DNA from: Streptomyces wedmorensis
GTDB taxonomy: Bacteria > Actinomycetota > Actinomycetes > Streptomycetales > Streptomycetaceae
NCBI RefSeq assembly: GCF_000716445.1
Contig: NZ_JNWK01000008.1
Span: forward strand, 99,939 to 163,938
Length of the DNA stretch: 64,000 bases
Direction: 5' to 3'
Shown here: positions 1-9,355 of the stretch, one piece after another
Position numbering within the stretch: position 1 is the first letter of the stretch
Layout: each line of letters starts with the position of its first letter
Made by a program: the position numbers and the translations under genes
Notes under the pieces: model-generated
Seen by the model: the letters and a program-made list of their open reading frames with translations, nothing else
Databases searched by the model: none
What the model was told of the DNA's origin: nothing

Positions 1-246
1 TACGCCCCCGAGGGCCGGGTCGAGTCGGCGACGCCCGCGGAGCACGGCGAGCGCGGCAGCCAGGTCGCGCTGCGCTGCGCCGACGCCCCGGCCGTGATGG
101 CCGAGCTGATCCGGCGCGGTGTGGTCGGCGACCTGCGCCGCCCTGACGTGCTGCGGTTCGGCTTCACGCCGCTGTACGTCGGCTTCGCGGACGCGGAGCG
201 GGCGGCCCGGGTCCTCGCGGAGGTCCTGACCGACCTCGCCGCCTGA
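1..246 (+). CDS. kynU: Kynureninase, C-terminal fragment
   Basis: Only the last 81 codons lie in the window; the frame is open from base 1 to a TGA. The visible tail contains RGSQVALR followed by DVLRFGFTPLY, which matches the C-terminal part of kynureninase, the PLP enzyme that cleaves kynurenine to anthranilate and alanine. The catalytic lysine lies upstream, outside the window. About 100 bp downstream is an alpha/beta hydrolase with kynurenine formamidase motifs, so the two probably form the tryptophan-to-anthranilate catabolic unit. The identification rests on this short tail plus the neighbour; another fold-type I PLP enzyme is less likely. Confidence 0.75.
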   Translation, partial: YAPEGRVESATPAEHGERGSQVALRCADAPAVMAELIRRGVVGDLRRPDVLRFGFTPLYVGFADAERAARVLAEVLTDLAA

Positions 247-349
247 GGCACGAAGGTCCGATGATCGCCTGATCTGCGGGGGCTCCGGTGCTGATACCGT
301 CCCCGCAGGTCAGGCCAATTCGGCCCCGTACCCGAGAGGTTGGAACAGC

Positions 350-1219
350 ATGCCGGACCCCGCCGCGCGCGATGCCGCCGAAGAGGCGTCGGCCTTCTCG
401 CACCCGGCCGTCCCCCCGGACGCCTCCGCCGCGTACGGCGACCACCCGGACCAGGTGGTCGACTTCTACGCCCCGCGCGACGGACGCACCCGGGCCCCGC
501 TCGTCGTCGCCCTGCACGGCGGCGCCTGGCGGGCACCGTACGACCGGCAGCACCTGACCCCCTTCGTGGACTTCCTGGCCCGCCGGGGCTTCGCCGTGGC
601 GAACGTCGAGTACCGGCGCGGCAGCGACATCCCCCGCCAGGGAGGCACGGCCCCGGTCGCCGGGCGTTGGCCGGAGACCTTCGACGACGTGGCCGCCGCC
701 CTCGACGCCGTACCGGGGCTGGCCGCCGAGCACCTGCCGCAGGCCGACACCGGACGGATCGTCCTCACCGGCCACTCCGCCGGCGGTCACCTCGCCCTCT
801 GGGCCGCCGCCCGGCACGTCCTGCCCGCCGGCTCCCCCTGGCGCCTCCCGGCCCCGCCCGCCCTGCGCGGCGTCGTCTCCCTCGCCCCGATCGCCCACTT
901 CGCGCGGGCGGTCGAGCTCGGGGTGTGCGGCGGCGCGGTCACCGAACTCCTCGGCGGCGAGGCCGACCACGCGGCGCGCGCGGCGCACACGGACCCCGCC
1001 CTCCTCCTTCCGACGGGCATCGCGACCACCCTGGTGCAGGGCCGCGAGGACGTCGTCGTCCCGTACGCCGTCGCCGAGGCCTACGCGGACGCGGCGGCCA
1101 AGGCCGGCGAGCAGGTCGGCCTCACGCTCCTGGAAGAGATCGGCCACTTCCCCCTGATCGACCCGGCCGCCGACGCCTGCGCGGTGGTCGCGGAGGAGAT
1201 CGCCCAGCTGGCCTTCTAG
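350..1219 (+). CDS. Kynurenine formamidase-type alpha/beta hydrolase
   Basis: 289-residue serine hydrolase. HGGAW at residues 56-60 is the HGGxW oxyanion motif of the kynurenine formamidase/carboxylesterase group. GHSAGG at 141-146 gives nucleophile Ser143, an Asp lies in GREDVVVP near 235, and GH at 265-266 supplies the catalytic His. No signal peptide or membrane segment is seen, so it is cytosolic. Placed directly after kynureninase it most likely hydrolyses N-formylkynurenine to kynurenine and formate. ATG 350 is preceded by GAGAGG at a slightly long spacing. A general esterase is the alternative if the neighbour is ignored. Confidence 0.75.
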   Translation: MPDPAARDAAEEASAFSHPAVPPDASAAYGDHPDQVVDFYAPRDGRTRAPLVVALHGGAWRAPYDRQHLTPFVDFLARRGFAVANVEYRRGSDIPRQGGTAPVAGRWPETFDDVAAALDAVPGLAAEHLPQADTGRIVLTGHSAGGHLALWAAARHVLPAGSPWRLPAPPALRGVVSLAPIAHFARAVELGVCGGAVTELLGGEADHAARAAHTDPALLLPTGIATTLVQGREDVVVPYAVAEAYADAAAKAGEQVGLTLLEEIGHFPLIDPAADACAVVAEEIAQLAF

Positions 1220-1304
1220 GGACCGTCTAGTACTCAGGGGGGACCCGGAAGGATCCGTACAGAGCCGGACGACCCCGCTCGCGGCCCCCCGTACCGTGGT
1301 TCGT

Positions 1305-2666
1305 GTGACCCAGACACAGTCCTCCGAGACGAGCCGCAGCCCCGAGTTCCGCCTGGTGCAGGTGGCGCTCGGGGGACTGCGCCAGGAACTCTTCCACGAC
1401 GCGTTCGCGTACCGGCCGCTGAAGCGCATGGACACGGGGAGCGGCCCGACCCGCTTCCTGCCGGCGCGGATACGGGTGTACGCCGGGCTGCTGCCGCACG
1501 CGGTCGTCGCCTTCATGGCGGTGATCGTCTTCTTCATCGGTCTCGAACGGTTCCACGGCGGCATCGGCCCGATCGGGCTCGCCGCCACCCTCACGCCGAC
1601 CGCGATCGTGCTGCTCACCCTGGTCCGGCCGGTGCTCTCCTTCTGGGCCTCGCTCGGCACGACGCCGTTCATCGGGGCCGTCGCCGGATTCGGGACGGGC
1701 TGGCCCTGGGCGGCGAACTCGTTCGCAGCCCACCTGGTGGTCCTCGGCGTGGTCGCCGCCCGCACCCGGCCCCGTACCGCCGTGTGGATGTGGATCGGGA
1801 CGGCGGGCTACGCGCTCTTCGCCGAGGTGTTCCTCGGCAGGGGCGGCGGCACCGACGCCGTCCCGATGCTGTTCGTGGCGGCGCTGGTCCTGCTCTCCGT
1901 CACCGTCTTCCAGGTCCGCCGCCAGGCCGACCGCGAGGTCACCGCGCAGCAGACCGTCACCGCCCAGGAGATCTCCAAGCGGACGGTCCTGGAGGAGCGC
2001 ACCACCATCGCCCGCGAGCTCCACGACGTCGTCGCCCACCACATGTCGGTGGTCGCCATCCAGGCGGAGGCCGCCCCGTACCGCGTCGAGAACCCGCCGC
2101 CGGAGCTGGAGCAGGCCTTCCTCACCATCCGGGAGAACGCCGTCGCCGCGCTCACCGAGCTGCGCCGCATCCTCGGTGTCGTACGGGCCGAGGACTACGA
2201 GGCGCCCGACGCCCCGCAGCCCACCCTCGGCGACCTGGACGCCCTGATCCGCAACGTCGCTGAGGCCGGCCTCGACGTCGAGAAGACCGTGACCGGCGCG
2301 GTGCGCGAGCTGCCCCAGGGCGTCGAGCTCTCCGCCTACCGGATCGTCCAGGAGGCCCTGTCGAACGTGCTGCGGCACGCGCCGGGCGCGGCCGCGAAGG
2401 TCGAGGTCAGCTACGTCCTCGGCGGGCTGGGGCTGCGGATCGCCAACGGCCCGGCACGGGGTCTCGTCAATCCCGCCCGTCACCCGGCCACCGCCCCTCA
2501 AGGAGGACTTCGCCCGCCCCCCTCGATTGGCGCCGGGCACGGCATCACCGGCATGCGGGAGCGTGTGACGATGCTGGGCGGGGAGATGACGGCCGAGGTC
2601 ACCGACGACGGCGGCTACGAGGTGACGGCCTTCGTCCCCGTGAGCCGCGAGGAGGTCCCGCAGTGA
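1305..2666 (+). CDS. NarL/DesK-family sensor histidine kinase
   Basis: 453-residue membrane sensor. About five hydrophobic segments fill residues 50-200, then the HisKA_3 dimerisation helix carries RELHDVVAHH with phospho-acceptor His240, followed by an N-box (QEALSNVLRHA) and a C-terminal GHGITGMRER box of the HATPase domain. A Pro/Gly-rich insert of about 25 residues separates the ATPase motifs. I chose GTG 1305 rather than the in-frame GTG 1296 because TACCGT at 1292-1297 would be a -10 box seven bases before 1305, suggesting a leaderless message. The response regulator overlaps its stop (GTGA). The signal is not evident. Confidence 0.85.
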   Translation: MTQTQSSETSRSPEFRLVQVALGGLRQELFHDAFAYRPLKRMDTGSGPTRFLPARIRVYAGLLPHAVVAFMAVIVFFIGLERFHGGIGPIGLAATLTPTAIVLLTLVRPVLSFWASLGTTPFIGAVAGFGTGWPWAANSFAAHLVVLGVVAARTRPRTAVWMWIGTAGYALFAEVFLGRGGGTDAVPMLFVAALVLLSVTVFQVRRQADREVTAQQTVTAQEISKRTVLEERTTIARELHDVVAHHMSVVAIQAEAAPYRVENPPPELEQAFLTIRENAVAALTELRRILGVVRAEDYEAPDAPQPTLGDLDALIRNVAEAGLDVEKTVTGAVRELPQGVELSAYRIVQEALSNVLRHAPGAAAKVEVSYVLGGLGLRIANGPARGLVNPARHPATAPQGGLRPPPSIGAGHGITGMRERVTMLGGEMTAEVTDDGGYEVTAFVPVSREEVPQ

Positions 2667-3325
2667 TCCGCGTACTGATCGTCGACGACCAGATGATGGT
2701 CCGCGAGGGCTTCTCGGTGCTGCTCGGCGCGATGCCGGACATCGAGGTCGTCGGCGAGGCCGTCAACGGCCGGGAGGCGATCGCCCAGGTCGCCGCCCTC
2801 CACCCGGACGTGGTCCTCATGGACATCCGGATGCCCGAACTGAACGGCATCGACGCCACCCGGGAGATCGTCGCCGCCGACGCCGACGCGAAGGTGCTCG
2901 TCCTGACCACCTTCGACCTGGACGAGTACGTGTACCAGGCGCTCCGCGCCGGGGCGTCCGGCTTCCTGCTCAAGGACGCCTCGGCCCGGCAGCTCGCGGA
3001 CGGGGTGCGGGTGGTCGCGGCCGGCGAGGCACTGCTCGCGCCGACCGTCACCAAGCGGCTGATCACCGAGTTCGCCAAGGCGCCGGGGACCTCCCCGCGC
3101 CCGCCGGCGATGGCGCAGATCGGGGAGCTGACCGAGCGGGAGACGGAGGTCCTCGTCCTCATCGCCCAGGGCCTGTCGAACGCCGAGATCGCCGAGCACC
3201 TCGTCGTCGCCGAGTCCACGATCAAGACGCACGTCAGCCGCATCCTGGTGAAGCTGGGCCTGCGCGACCGCACGCAGGCGGCGGTCTTCGCGTACGAGGC
3301 GGGACTGGTGCGGGTCGGCGGCTGA
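2663..3325 (+). CDS. NarL/LuxR-type response regulator
   Basis: 220 residues: receiver domain with acidic pair near the N-terminus, phospho-acceptor Asp54 in VVLMDIRMP, conserved Thr and Lys further on (LKDAS), then a LuxR-type helix-turn-helix at about 155-210 (LTERETEVLVLIAQG, NAEIAEHLVVAESTIKTH). It overlaps the kinase gene by four bases (GTGA), so the two are translationally coupled partners. The cytochrome P450 gene begins 27 bp downstream but has its own leaderless-type promoter, so it may or may not be the target. Confidence 0.92.
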   Translation: MIRVLIVDDQMMVREGFSVLLGAMPDIEVVGEAVNGREAIAQVAALHPDVVLMDIRMPELNGIDATREIVAADADAKVLVLTTFDLDEYVYQALRAGASGFLLKDASARQLADGVRVVAAGEALLAPTVTKRLITEFAKAPGTSPRPPAMAQIGELTERETEVLVLIAQGLSNAEIAEHLVVAESTIKTHVSRILVKLGLRDRTQAAVFAYEAGLVRVGG

Positions 3326-3340
3326 GCCGGTCCACGGGGG

Positions 3341-3346
3341 TAGCGT
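3341..3346 (+). promoter_or_regulatory. -10-like box of a leaderless P450 transcript
   Basis: TAGCGT ends six bases before ATG 3353 and there is no Shine-Dalgarno sequence between them. Transcription would start at or next to the ATG. The -35 is not clear. Confidence 0.4.
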
Positions 3347-3352
3347 CCGTCC

Positions 3353-4540
3353 ATGGATGCCGTTTACGACCCCTGGTCGCCGGAGTTCGTCGCCGACCCG
3401 TATCCCGCCTACGCCGAGCTGCGCGCCGCCGGCCGCGCCCACTGGCACGCCCCCACCCGCCAGTGGCTGATCCCGCACTACGAGGACGTGTCGGCGCTGC
3501 TCCGCGACCGGCGGCTCGGCCGGACGTACACGCACCGCTTCACGCACGAGGAGTTCGGGCGGGAGGCGCCGGACGCCGCGTACGAGCCGTTCCACACGCT
3601 CAACGACCACGGGCTGCTCGACCTGGAGGCGGCCGACCACACCCGGATCCGGCGGCTGGTGTCGAAGGCCTTCACGCCGCGCACGGTCGAGAACCTGGCG
3701 CCGACGGTACGGCGGCTGGCCGCCGGGCTCGTCGGGGATCTGGTGGCGGCGGGCGGCGGCGACCTGCTCGCCACGGTCGCCGAGCCCCTGCCGGTGGCGG
3801 TGATCGCCGAGATGCTGGGGATCCCGGCGGACGACGAGGAGCGGGGGCGGCTGCGGCCCTGGTCGGCGGCGATCTGCGGGATGTTCGAACTGAACCCGTC
3901 GGAGGAGACGGCCCGGCGGGCGGTCAGGGCCTCGGTCGAGTTCTCCGACTACCTGCGGGAGCTCATCGCACGGCGGCGGAAGGCGCCGGGGGAGGACCTG
4001 ATCTCGTCCCTGATCGCGGTGGAGGAGCTGACGGAACAGGAGATGATCTCCACCTGCGTCCTGCTCCTGAACGCGGGCCACGAGGCCACGGTGAACACCA
4101 CGGTCACCGGCTGGTGGACGCTGCTCAAGGAGGGCGTGCGCCCTGATCCCGAACAGTTGTCCACAGCTGTGGAAGAACTTCTCCGGTACGACACCCCGCT
4201 CCAGATGTTCGAGCGCTGGGTCCTCGACGACATCGAGCTCGGCGGCCGGCTCATCCCGCGCGGTTCCGAGGTCGCCCTGCTCTTCGGCTCCGCCAACCGC
4301 GACCCGGCACGCTTCGGGCCGACCGCCGACGCGCTCGACCTCACCCGGGCCGACAACCCCCACATCACCTTCGGCGCCGGCATCCACTACTGCCTCGGAG
4401 CCCCGCTCGCCCGCCTCGAACTCACCGCCGTGTTCGGCGAGTTGCTGAGGCGGGCGCCGGGGATGCGGCTCGCGGCCGAGCCGGTGCGGACACCGGGGTA
4501 CGTCATCCGGGGCTTCGAGGAGCTGCTCGTCGAGGTGTGA
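3353..4540 (+). CDS. Cytochrome P450
   Basis: 395-residue soluble bacterial P450. I-helix oxygen-binding motif AGHEAT, K-helix ExxR in EELLRYDTP, and heme loop FGAGIHYCLG with thiolate ligand Cys347. The first threonine of the common AGxETT motif is alanine, a frequent variant in actinomycete CYPs. No ferredoxin or reductase gene is adjacent, so redox partners must come from elsewhere. The substrate cannot be inferred. The gene lies between a two-component system and a convergent ABC exporter, with only 12 bp to the latter. Confidence 0.93.
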   Translation: MDAVYDPWSPEFVADPYPAYAELRAAGRAHWHAPTRQWLIPHYEDVSALLRDRRLGRTYTHRFTHEEFGREAPDAAYEPFHTLNDHGLLDLEAADHTRIRRLVSKAFTPRTVENLAPTVRRLAAGLVGDLVAAGGGDLLATVAEPLPVAVIAEMLGIPADDEERGRLRPWSAAICGMFELNPSEETARRAVRASVEFSDYLRELIARRRKAPGEDLISSLIAVEELTEQEMISTCVLLLNAGHEATVNTTVTGWWTLLKEGVRPDPEQLSTAVEELLRYDTPLQMFERWVLDDIELGGRLIPRGSEVALLFGSANRDPARFGPTADALDLTRADNPHITFGAGIHYCLGAPLARLELTAVFGELLRRAPGMRLAAEPVRTPGYVIRGFEELLVEV

Positions 4541-4552
4541 GCCGCCGGGCCG

Positions 4553-6118
4553 TCAGCCGGTCACGTCCCGGCGGCGCAGCCCCGCCAGGCCGGCTGCCGT
4601 CAGGGCCGCCGCCAGGGCGGTCAGGACCAGCACCGGCGGCCAGTCCACGGCGGGGCCCGGCAGCTTCGGCAGGTGCCCGAACGGGGAGAGGTCGAGGACC
4701 GCCTGCGGCAGCCCGAGCGCCGGGCCGACCCAGCCGAGGGCCAGACAGAGACCGGCCGCCCCCCAGGCGGCGGCAGCGGCCCGGGGGAGGGCGCCCCACA
4801 GCAGGACCGCCAGCCCGGCGAGCGCCCACACGGCCGGGAGCTGGACGAGCGCGGCGCCCAGGACGGGACCGAGGTCGTGGCCGTACGAGAGGGCGAGGCC
4901 GAGCCCGGCCAGGGCCAGGATCAGGGCCGAGCCGCCGAAGGCGATCACCAGGTGCCCGGCGGCCCAGCGGAGCCGGCCCAGGGCGCCCGCGAGGAGCGGC
5001 TCCGCCCGGCCCGAGGTCTCCTCGCCGTGCGGCCGCAGCACCGAGCCGACCGCGTACAGGGCGGCGATCATCCCGAAGAGGGACACCATGGTGGCGAGGA
5101 AGGCGTCCGTCAGCGCGCTCTGCCCGCCCATCCGCTCGAAGATCTCGCGGGCCCGCTCGTTGTTGCCGACGATGTCGGCCGCGCCCTCCACCATCCCGCC
5201 GAACACGAGCCCGCCGATCAGGAAGCCGAGCGACCAGCCGAGGAGCGTCCCGCGCTGGAGCCGCCAGGCGAGCGCCCCGGCCGTCGCGAGGCGTCCCTCC
5301 GCCGGGCCCGGCCGGGTCGCGAGGAAGCCCGCCCCGACGTCCCTGCGGGCGGCCAGCGCGTACGCGGCCGACGCCTGGAGCAGGACGGCCGCGACGATCA
5401 GGGCCGGCACCCACCAGCGTTCGCCGGCGAAGGCGCGGACGTGCTCGGCCCAGCCGACGGGGGAGAGCCAGGTCAGCACGGAGGAGCCGTCGGAGGTCCC
5501 CGCGTCGCCGGCCGCCCGCAGCACGAAGGCCAGGCCCAGGGCGGCGGCCGTCAGGCCCTTGGCGAGCCGGGCGCTCTCCGTGAACTGGGCGGCGAGCGCG
5601 GCGGCGGTGGCGAAGACCATGCCGGTGCCGCCGATCGCCAGACCGAGCGCGAGCGCCCCGGCCGCCCCCTGTCCGGCGAGCCCGGCGGTGACGATGAGGG
5701 CGACGGCCGCGTTCAGGCCGAGCGCGGCGAGGAGGGCGGCGGTCAGCGGGGCGCGGCGGCCCACCGCCCCGGCGGACAGCATCTCCTGACGGCCCGTCTC
5801 CTCCTCCTCGCGGGTGTGCCGGACCACCACGATCAGGCTCGCGACGGCGGCGAGGACCGCGCCGAAGGTGCCGAAGCGCCAGGCGACGAGCCCGCCGAGG
5901 GAGTCGCCGAAGACCGGCCCGTACAGCGCGCGCATCGAGCTGTTGGCGGTCATGGAGGCGGCGAGTTCGGCCCGCTCGGCGGCCGTGCCGTACAGCCCTT
6001 CGAGGGAGCCGGCGCCGCTCGCGACCATCCCGCCGACGACGAGCGCCCAGACCGGGATCATCAGCCGGTCGCGGCGCAGGGCGAGCCGGGTGAGGGTGCC
6101 GGTGCCGGCGAGACTCAT
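4553..6118 (-). CDS. ABC-2 type exporter permease
   Basis: 521 residues with about ten to twelve hydrophobic segments in two halves joined by a longer hydrophilic loop near residues 260-290, the architecture of the fused permeases paired with DrrA-like ATPases (polyketide/antibiotic exporter group). ATG 6118 overlaps the stop of the ATPase gene (ATGA), so translation is coupled. The longer open frame upstream lies inside the ATPase gene in another frame and is not used. The substrate is unknown; control by the divergent MarR/GbsR-type regulator suggests export of a toxic compound. Confidence 0.85.
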   Translation of the reverse strand: MSLAGTGTLTRLALRRDRLMIPVWALVVGGMVASGAGSLEGLYGTAAERAELAASMTANSSMRALYGPVFGDSLGGLVAWRFGTFGAVLAAVASLIVVVRHTREEEETGRQEMLSAGAVGRRAPLTAALLAALGLNAAVALIVTAGLAGQGAAGALALGLAIGGTGMVFATAAALAAQFTESARLAKGLTAAALGLAFVLRAAGDAGTSDGSSVLTWLSPVGWAEHVRAFAGERWWVPALIVAAVLLQASAAYALAARRDVGAGFLATRPGPAEGRLATAGALAWRLQRGTLLGWSLGFLIGGLVFGGMVEGAADIVGNNERAREIFERMGGQSALTDAFLATMVSLFGMIAALYAVGSVLRPHGEETSGRAEPLLAGALGRLRWAAGHLVIAFGGSALILALAGLGLALSYGHDLGPVLGAALVQLPAVWALAGLAVLLWGALPRAAAAAWGAAGLCLALGWVGPALGLPQAVLDLSPFGHLPKLPGPAVDWPPVLVLTALAAALTAAGLAGLRRRDVTG

Positions 6119-7032
6119 GACGCCACCTCGTCCGTGTAGTGGCGGAGGAAAAGCTCCTCCAGGGTCGGCGGGGTCGAGGTCAGGCTCCGTACGCCCGACT
6201 CGGTCAGGGACCGCAGGACGGCGTCGAGCTTGTCGGTGTCGACCTGGAACGTCACGCGGCCGCCCGGGCCCCCTTCGGCTTCCTGGAGGGCGAAGCCGTG
6301 GACGCCGGGCAGGCGGGCGAGTCCGTTCGGCGGTCCGGCGAGTTCGGCGGTGACGCTGGTACGGGTCAGATGGCGCAGCTCCGTCAGCGAACCCGACTCG
6401 ACGGTCCGGCCCTTGCGGACGATGCTGACCCGGTCGCAGAGCGCCTCGACCTCGCTGAGGATGTGGCTCGACAGCAGGACGGTCCGGCCCCGGTCGCGGG
6501 CCTCCTCGACGCAGCTCCGGAAGACCTCCTCCATCAGCGGGTCGAGGCCGCTGGTCGGCTCGTCGAGGACGAGCAGGTCGACGTCGGCGGCGAAGGCGGC
6601 GACGAGGGCGACCTTCTGCCGGTTGCCCTTGGAGTAGGTGCGGCCCTTCTTGGTGGGGTCGAGCTCGAAGCGCTCGATCAGCTCCGCGCGCCGGGCCCGG
6701 TCGAGGCCGCCGGCCCCGCGCAGCCTGCCGTACAGGTCGATGACCTCGCCGCCGGAGAGGTTGCGCCAGAGGGTGACGTCGCCGGGGACGTACGCGATGC
6801 GGCGGTGCAGGGCGACGGCGTCCTGCCAGGGGTCGCGGCCGAGCACCCGGGCGCCGCCGGAGTCGGGCCGCAGCAGGCCCAGGAGGACCCGGATGGTGGT
6901 GGACTTCCCGGCGCCGTTGGGGCCGAGGAAGCCGTGGACCTCGCCGGTCTCCACCGCGAGGTCGAGGCCGTCCAGCGCGTGGGTGCGCCCGAAGGACTTG
7001 TGGAGTCCGGCGACGCTGATTGCCTTCGTCAT
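6115..7032 (-). CDS. ABC transporter ATP-binding protein (DrrA type)
   Basis: 305 residues. Walker [10 protein letters not shown] at 37-45, the variant signature YSKGNRQK typical of drug-exporting ABC-2 ATPases in place of LSGGQ, Walker [13 protein letters not shown], and a C-terminal domain after about residue 215. It is the first gene of a two-gene operon with the permease, reading away from a MarR-type regulator. A perfect 16-bp palindrome lies 21-36 bases upstream of its ATG, where repressor binding would block transcription. Confidence 0.92.
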   Translation of the reverse strand: MTKAISVAGLHKSFGRTHALDGLDLAVETGEVHGFLGPNGAGKSTTIRVLLGLLRPDSGGARVLGRDPWQDAVALHRRIAYVPGDVTLWRNLSGGEVIDLYGRLRGAGGLDRARRAELIERFELDPTKKGRTYSKGNRQKVALVAAFAADVDLLVLDEPTSGLDPLMEEVFRSCVEEARDRGRTVLLSSHILSEVEALCDRVSIVRKGRTVESGSLTELRHLTRTSVTAELAGPPNGLARLPGVHGFALQEAEGGPGGRVTFQVDTDKLDAVLRSLTESGVRSLTSTPPTLEELFLRHYTDEVAS

Positions 7033-7052
7033 GCTTCAGAACGTACGGTAGT

Positions 7053-7068
7053 TTCACAAATTTGTGAA
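7053..7068. promoter_or_regulatory. Perfect palindromic operator, TTCACAAATTTGTGAA
   Basis: A 16-bp perfect palindrome, AT-rich against a very GC-rich background, between the divergent ABC exporter (ATG at 7032) and the MarR-type gene (start at 7095 or 7110). Position and symmetry fit a dimeric MarR/GbsR regulator repressing both genes. Binding is inferred. Confidence 0.7.
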
Positions 7069-7094
7069 GTTAAGGAAGCGTATAAAGTCAGGGG

Positions 7095-7607
7095 ATGGGT
7101 GAGACCGAGATGACCAGGACAGACGGGGACCGCGAAGAGGCGGTCTCCCGCTTCGTGGAGCGCTTCGCCGCCGAGATGACCGCCGCCGGCATGCAGCGCA
7201 TGGCGAGCCGCGTCTTCGCGGCCCTCCTCGCCTCCGAGAAGGCGTCCATGACCTCGGCCGAACTCGCCGAACAGCTCCGGATCAGCCCGGCCGCCGTCTC
7301 CGGCGCGATCGGCTACCTCACCCAGGTCGACATGGTCAGCCGCGAGCGCGACCCCGGCACCCGCCGCGACCGCTACGTCCTCCACAACGAGCTCTGGTAC
7401 GAGACCTTCACCCGCCGCGACCAGGTCCTCGTCCGCTGGGAGAAGGTCCTGAACGAAGGCGCCGAGACCCTCGGCCCCGACACCGCCGCCGGCCGCCGCA
7501 CCGCCGAGACCGCCGAGTTCTTCGCGTTCCTCCACGGCGAGATGGCCGGGATCATGGACCGCTGGCGCGACCGCCGGGCCGCCCGCGGCACCCCTCAGGA
7601 GGACTGA
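7095..7607 (+). CDS. MarR/GbsR-family transcriptional regulator
   Basis: 170 residues, one winged helix: helices around MTSAELAEQLRISPAAVSGAIGYL (residues about 53-76), then the wing RERDPGTRRDRYVL. A C-terminal helical part is rich in acidic residues and likely dimerises. It is divergent from the ABC exporter and should bind the palindrome at 7053-7068. The start is uncertain: ATG 7095 sits directly against AGGGG with no spacing, whereas ATG 7110 (MTRTDGD) has the same AGGGG about 15 bases upstream. Its 3' end overlaps the convergent gene by 13 bp. Confidence 0.88.
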   Translation: MGETEMTRTDGDREEAVSRFVERFAAEMTAAGMQRMASRVFAALLASEKASMTSAELAEQLRISPAAVSGAIGYLTQVDMVSRERDPGTRRDRYVLHNELWYETFTRRDQVLVRWEKVLNEGAETLGPDTAAGRRTAETAEFFAFLHGEMAGIMDRWRDRRAARGTPQED

Positions 7608-9157
7608 GCCTCCACCGGCGGCGCCAACCGGTCGAGCAGCGCCAGGAACTCCTTCCCGTCCGCCTCCCGGTACGGCCCCGCCGCCCACAGCGGCCGCCCG
7701 TCGATCCACGGCACGACGAACGGCGCGCCGAACGGGGTGCGGTCCCGCCAGCCGTGCAGCCCCGCGGGGCCCGTGGGCCGCTCCGGCAGCCCGCGCCGCG
7801 GGTGCTTCGGCGTACCCGGCAGCACGAGCGGCAGCACCCCCTCGGGCCGGTCGTCCGGGCCGCCGTGCATCGGGAAGAACACCAGGACGGGCGCCCCGCC
7901 GTGCGGGTCGTACAGCAGGACGTACCGGCGCGGGACGGGCGTGTGGCTGGTCGCGGCCCGGGCCATCAGCCGCGCCGCGTGCCTGCCGCGGGTCAGCACG
8001 TGGTGGCCCGCGTACACCAGCCCGGCCAGCGGCAGCGCGGCCGCGAACCACAGCTTCGGGACGTCCTCCTCCGGCGGCCCGGTCAGCGCGACCGCTCCCA
8101 CGGCCGCGCAGAACGCCAGCGCGACCAGCACCCGCTGCACCCCCGCCAGCCGCCGCAGGCTCCGCACCCGCCACCACCGCACCTCCCGCACGTCCGCCTC
8201 CCGGCGCGGGGCCTTCCCCGGCGGCATCGCCTGCCGCTCGGCGTGGGCGACGAGCACGGCGTACGTCGGCCCGGACCCGGCCCCCGCCTCGTCCCGCCGC
8301 GTGGCCGGACGGTTCACGGAGTCCGGGCCGCCGGGCGCGAAGGGGTCGGGGCCGCTTCCGGCCTCCGGGTCGTCGGTCCCGAAGGGATCCGGGCCGCACG
8401 TGAGGACGGGATGCGGGTCCTCCCAGGCGAAGGGGCGCGGGACCGGCGCGATGACGGGCTCGGGGCCGTTCGCGGGGAAGGGAGCGGGGCGGTTCGCCGT
8501 GACGGGACCAGGGCCGTTCGCGGTGACGGGGCCAGGGCCGTTCGCGGCGAGGGGATCAGGGCCGTTCGCGGTGACGGGCTCGGGGGGCTGGGCCTGGGGC
8601 TGCTTGGGGACCGGCCGGTGCGCCAGGCCCTCCGCCGCCGCGTGCGCGACGACCCGGCGGCGCACGCGCTCGCCCCGGAGCGGCTTCGCCCAGATCAGCG
8701 GCCCGCCGCCGGGCGGTGCGAGGACCCCGCCCACGCGCGGGTCGCCGCACCACCAGAGCACGCCGTCCGGGCCGGGCCGCACCGCCTCGTAGCGGTGCCG
8801 GGTCGCGATCACCGTCAGCGGCCACGTCTCGGTGCCGTCCGGGGCGCGCAGGACCAGGGTCGTCGCGTGCCCGGTGCGGTCGAGGGCCACCGCGGGGTGC
8901 GCCGACCAGGTGCCGGCGGCGAGCGTCCGCCGCATCCGCCGCGCGAGGGCCAGCGAGCCGGTCCCGGCGCCGAGCGCGAGGATCCCGACCACGCAGAGCA
9001 GGATGGCCGTGTCCTCGCGCCAGGGTTCCGTGAGCAGTGCTCCGGCACCCGCGGCCAGGGGGAGCACCGCCGCTCCCGCGACGATCAGCCCCCCGGCCCT
9101 CCGCCGGTACCGCTCCAGTGCCCCCGCCGTCTCCTCGACGTCCAGCGCGCACGCCAT
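7595..9157 (-). CDS. Large membrane protein with an 8-residue repeat region, function unknown
   Basis: 520 residues from ATG 9157 (MACALDVEETAG). Two hydrophobic helices at about 20-45 and 50-70, a soluble domain (residues 90-170, with WCGDPRVGG), a long low-complexity linker, another pair of hydrophobic segments near 365-400, then a second soluble domain (YVLLYDPHGG, PFVVPWIDGRPLW). Halves 1 and 2 look like duplicated cytoplasmic domains following two-helix hairpins. The linker has five copies of an octapeptide based on ANGPxPVT. I do not recognise a function; such proteins are common and poorly characterised in Streptomyces. Confidence 0.75.
   Translation of the reverse strand: MACALDVEETAGALERYRRRAGGLIVAGAAVLPLAAGAGALLTEPWREDTAILLCVVGILALGAGTGSLALARRMRRTLAAGTWSAHPAVALDRTGHATTLVLRAPDGTETWPLTVIATRHRYEAVRPGPDGVLWWCGDPRVGGVLAPPGGGPLIWAKPLRGERVRRRVVAHAAAEGLAHRPVPKQPQAQPPEPVTANGPDPLAANGPGPVTANGPGPVTANRPAPFPANGPEPVIAPVPRPFAWEDPHPVLTCGPDPFGTDDPEAGSGPDPFAPGGPDSVNRPATRRDEAGAGSGPTYAVLVAHAERQAMPPGKAPRREADVREVRWWRVRSLRRLAGVQRVLVALAFCAAVGAVALTGPPEEDVPKLWFAAALPLAGLVYAGHHVLTRGRHAARLMARAATSHTPVPRRYVLLYDPHGGAPVLVFFPMHGGPDDRPEGVLPLVLPGTPKHPRRGLPERPTGPAGLHGWRDRTPFGAPFVVPWIDGRPLWAAGPYREADGKEFLALLDRLAPPVEAQSS
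8463..8582. repeat. Five tandem 24-bp coding repeats
   Basis: Five direct copies of a 24-bp unit beginning GGGCCGTTCGC, in frame within the membrane protein gene and encoding repeats of the form ANGPxPVT. The period is divisible by three, so copy-number change keeps the frame. Confidence 0.85.
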
Positions 9158-9355
9158 CGCACGTTCCCCCGCCCGTTGAATGTCCGCTGACGCTAGGCCC
9201 CGCTCGGCGCCCGCGCCAAGCCTCGCCGAGGCAGTGGCCGAAACAAGATGACCGGAAAATGCCCCCTGGTGGATGTCGAGTGGTGTCCGGGGGCTCCGAC
9301 CCCTGGGTGAGAGCGGGCCGCAGGGGCGGTCCGCGACACCGGAAGGCAGGACCCC

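Noticed and set aside
2440..2560. Frameshift in the histidine kinase before the GHGITGMRER box
   Set aside because: The unusual Pro-rich insert is in frame and both flanking ATPase motifs are in the same frame, so it is an insertion in the lid region.
4070..4095. Defective P450 I-helix (AGHEAT instead of AGxETT)
   Set aside because: This variant is common among functional actinomycete P450s.
4673..6139. Long plus-strand open frames opposite the ABC permease, and similar long antisense frames opposite most genes
   Set aside because: High G+C removes stop codons from alternative frames; they show Arg/Gly/Pro-rich shadow composition and no domain motifs.
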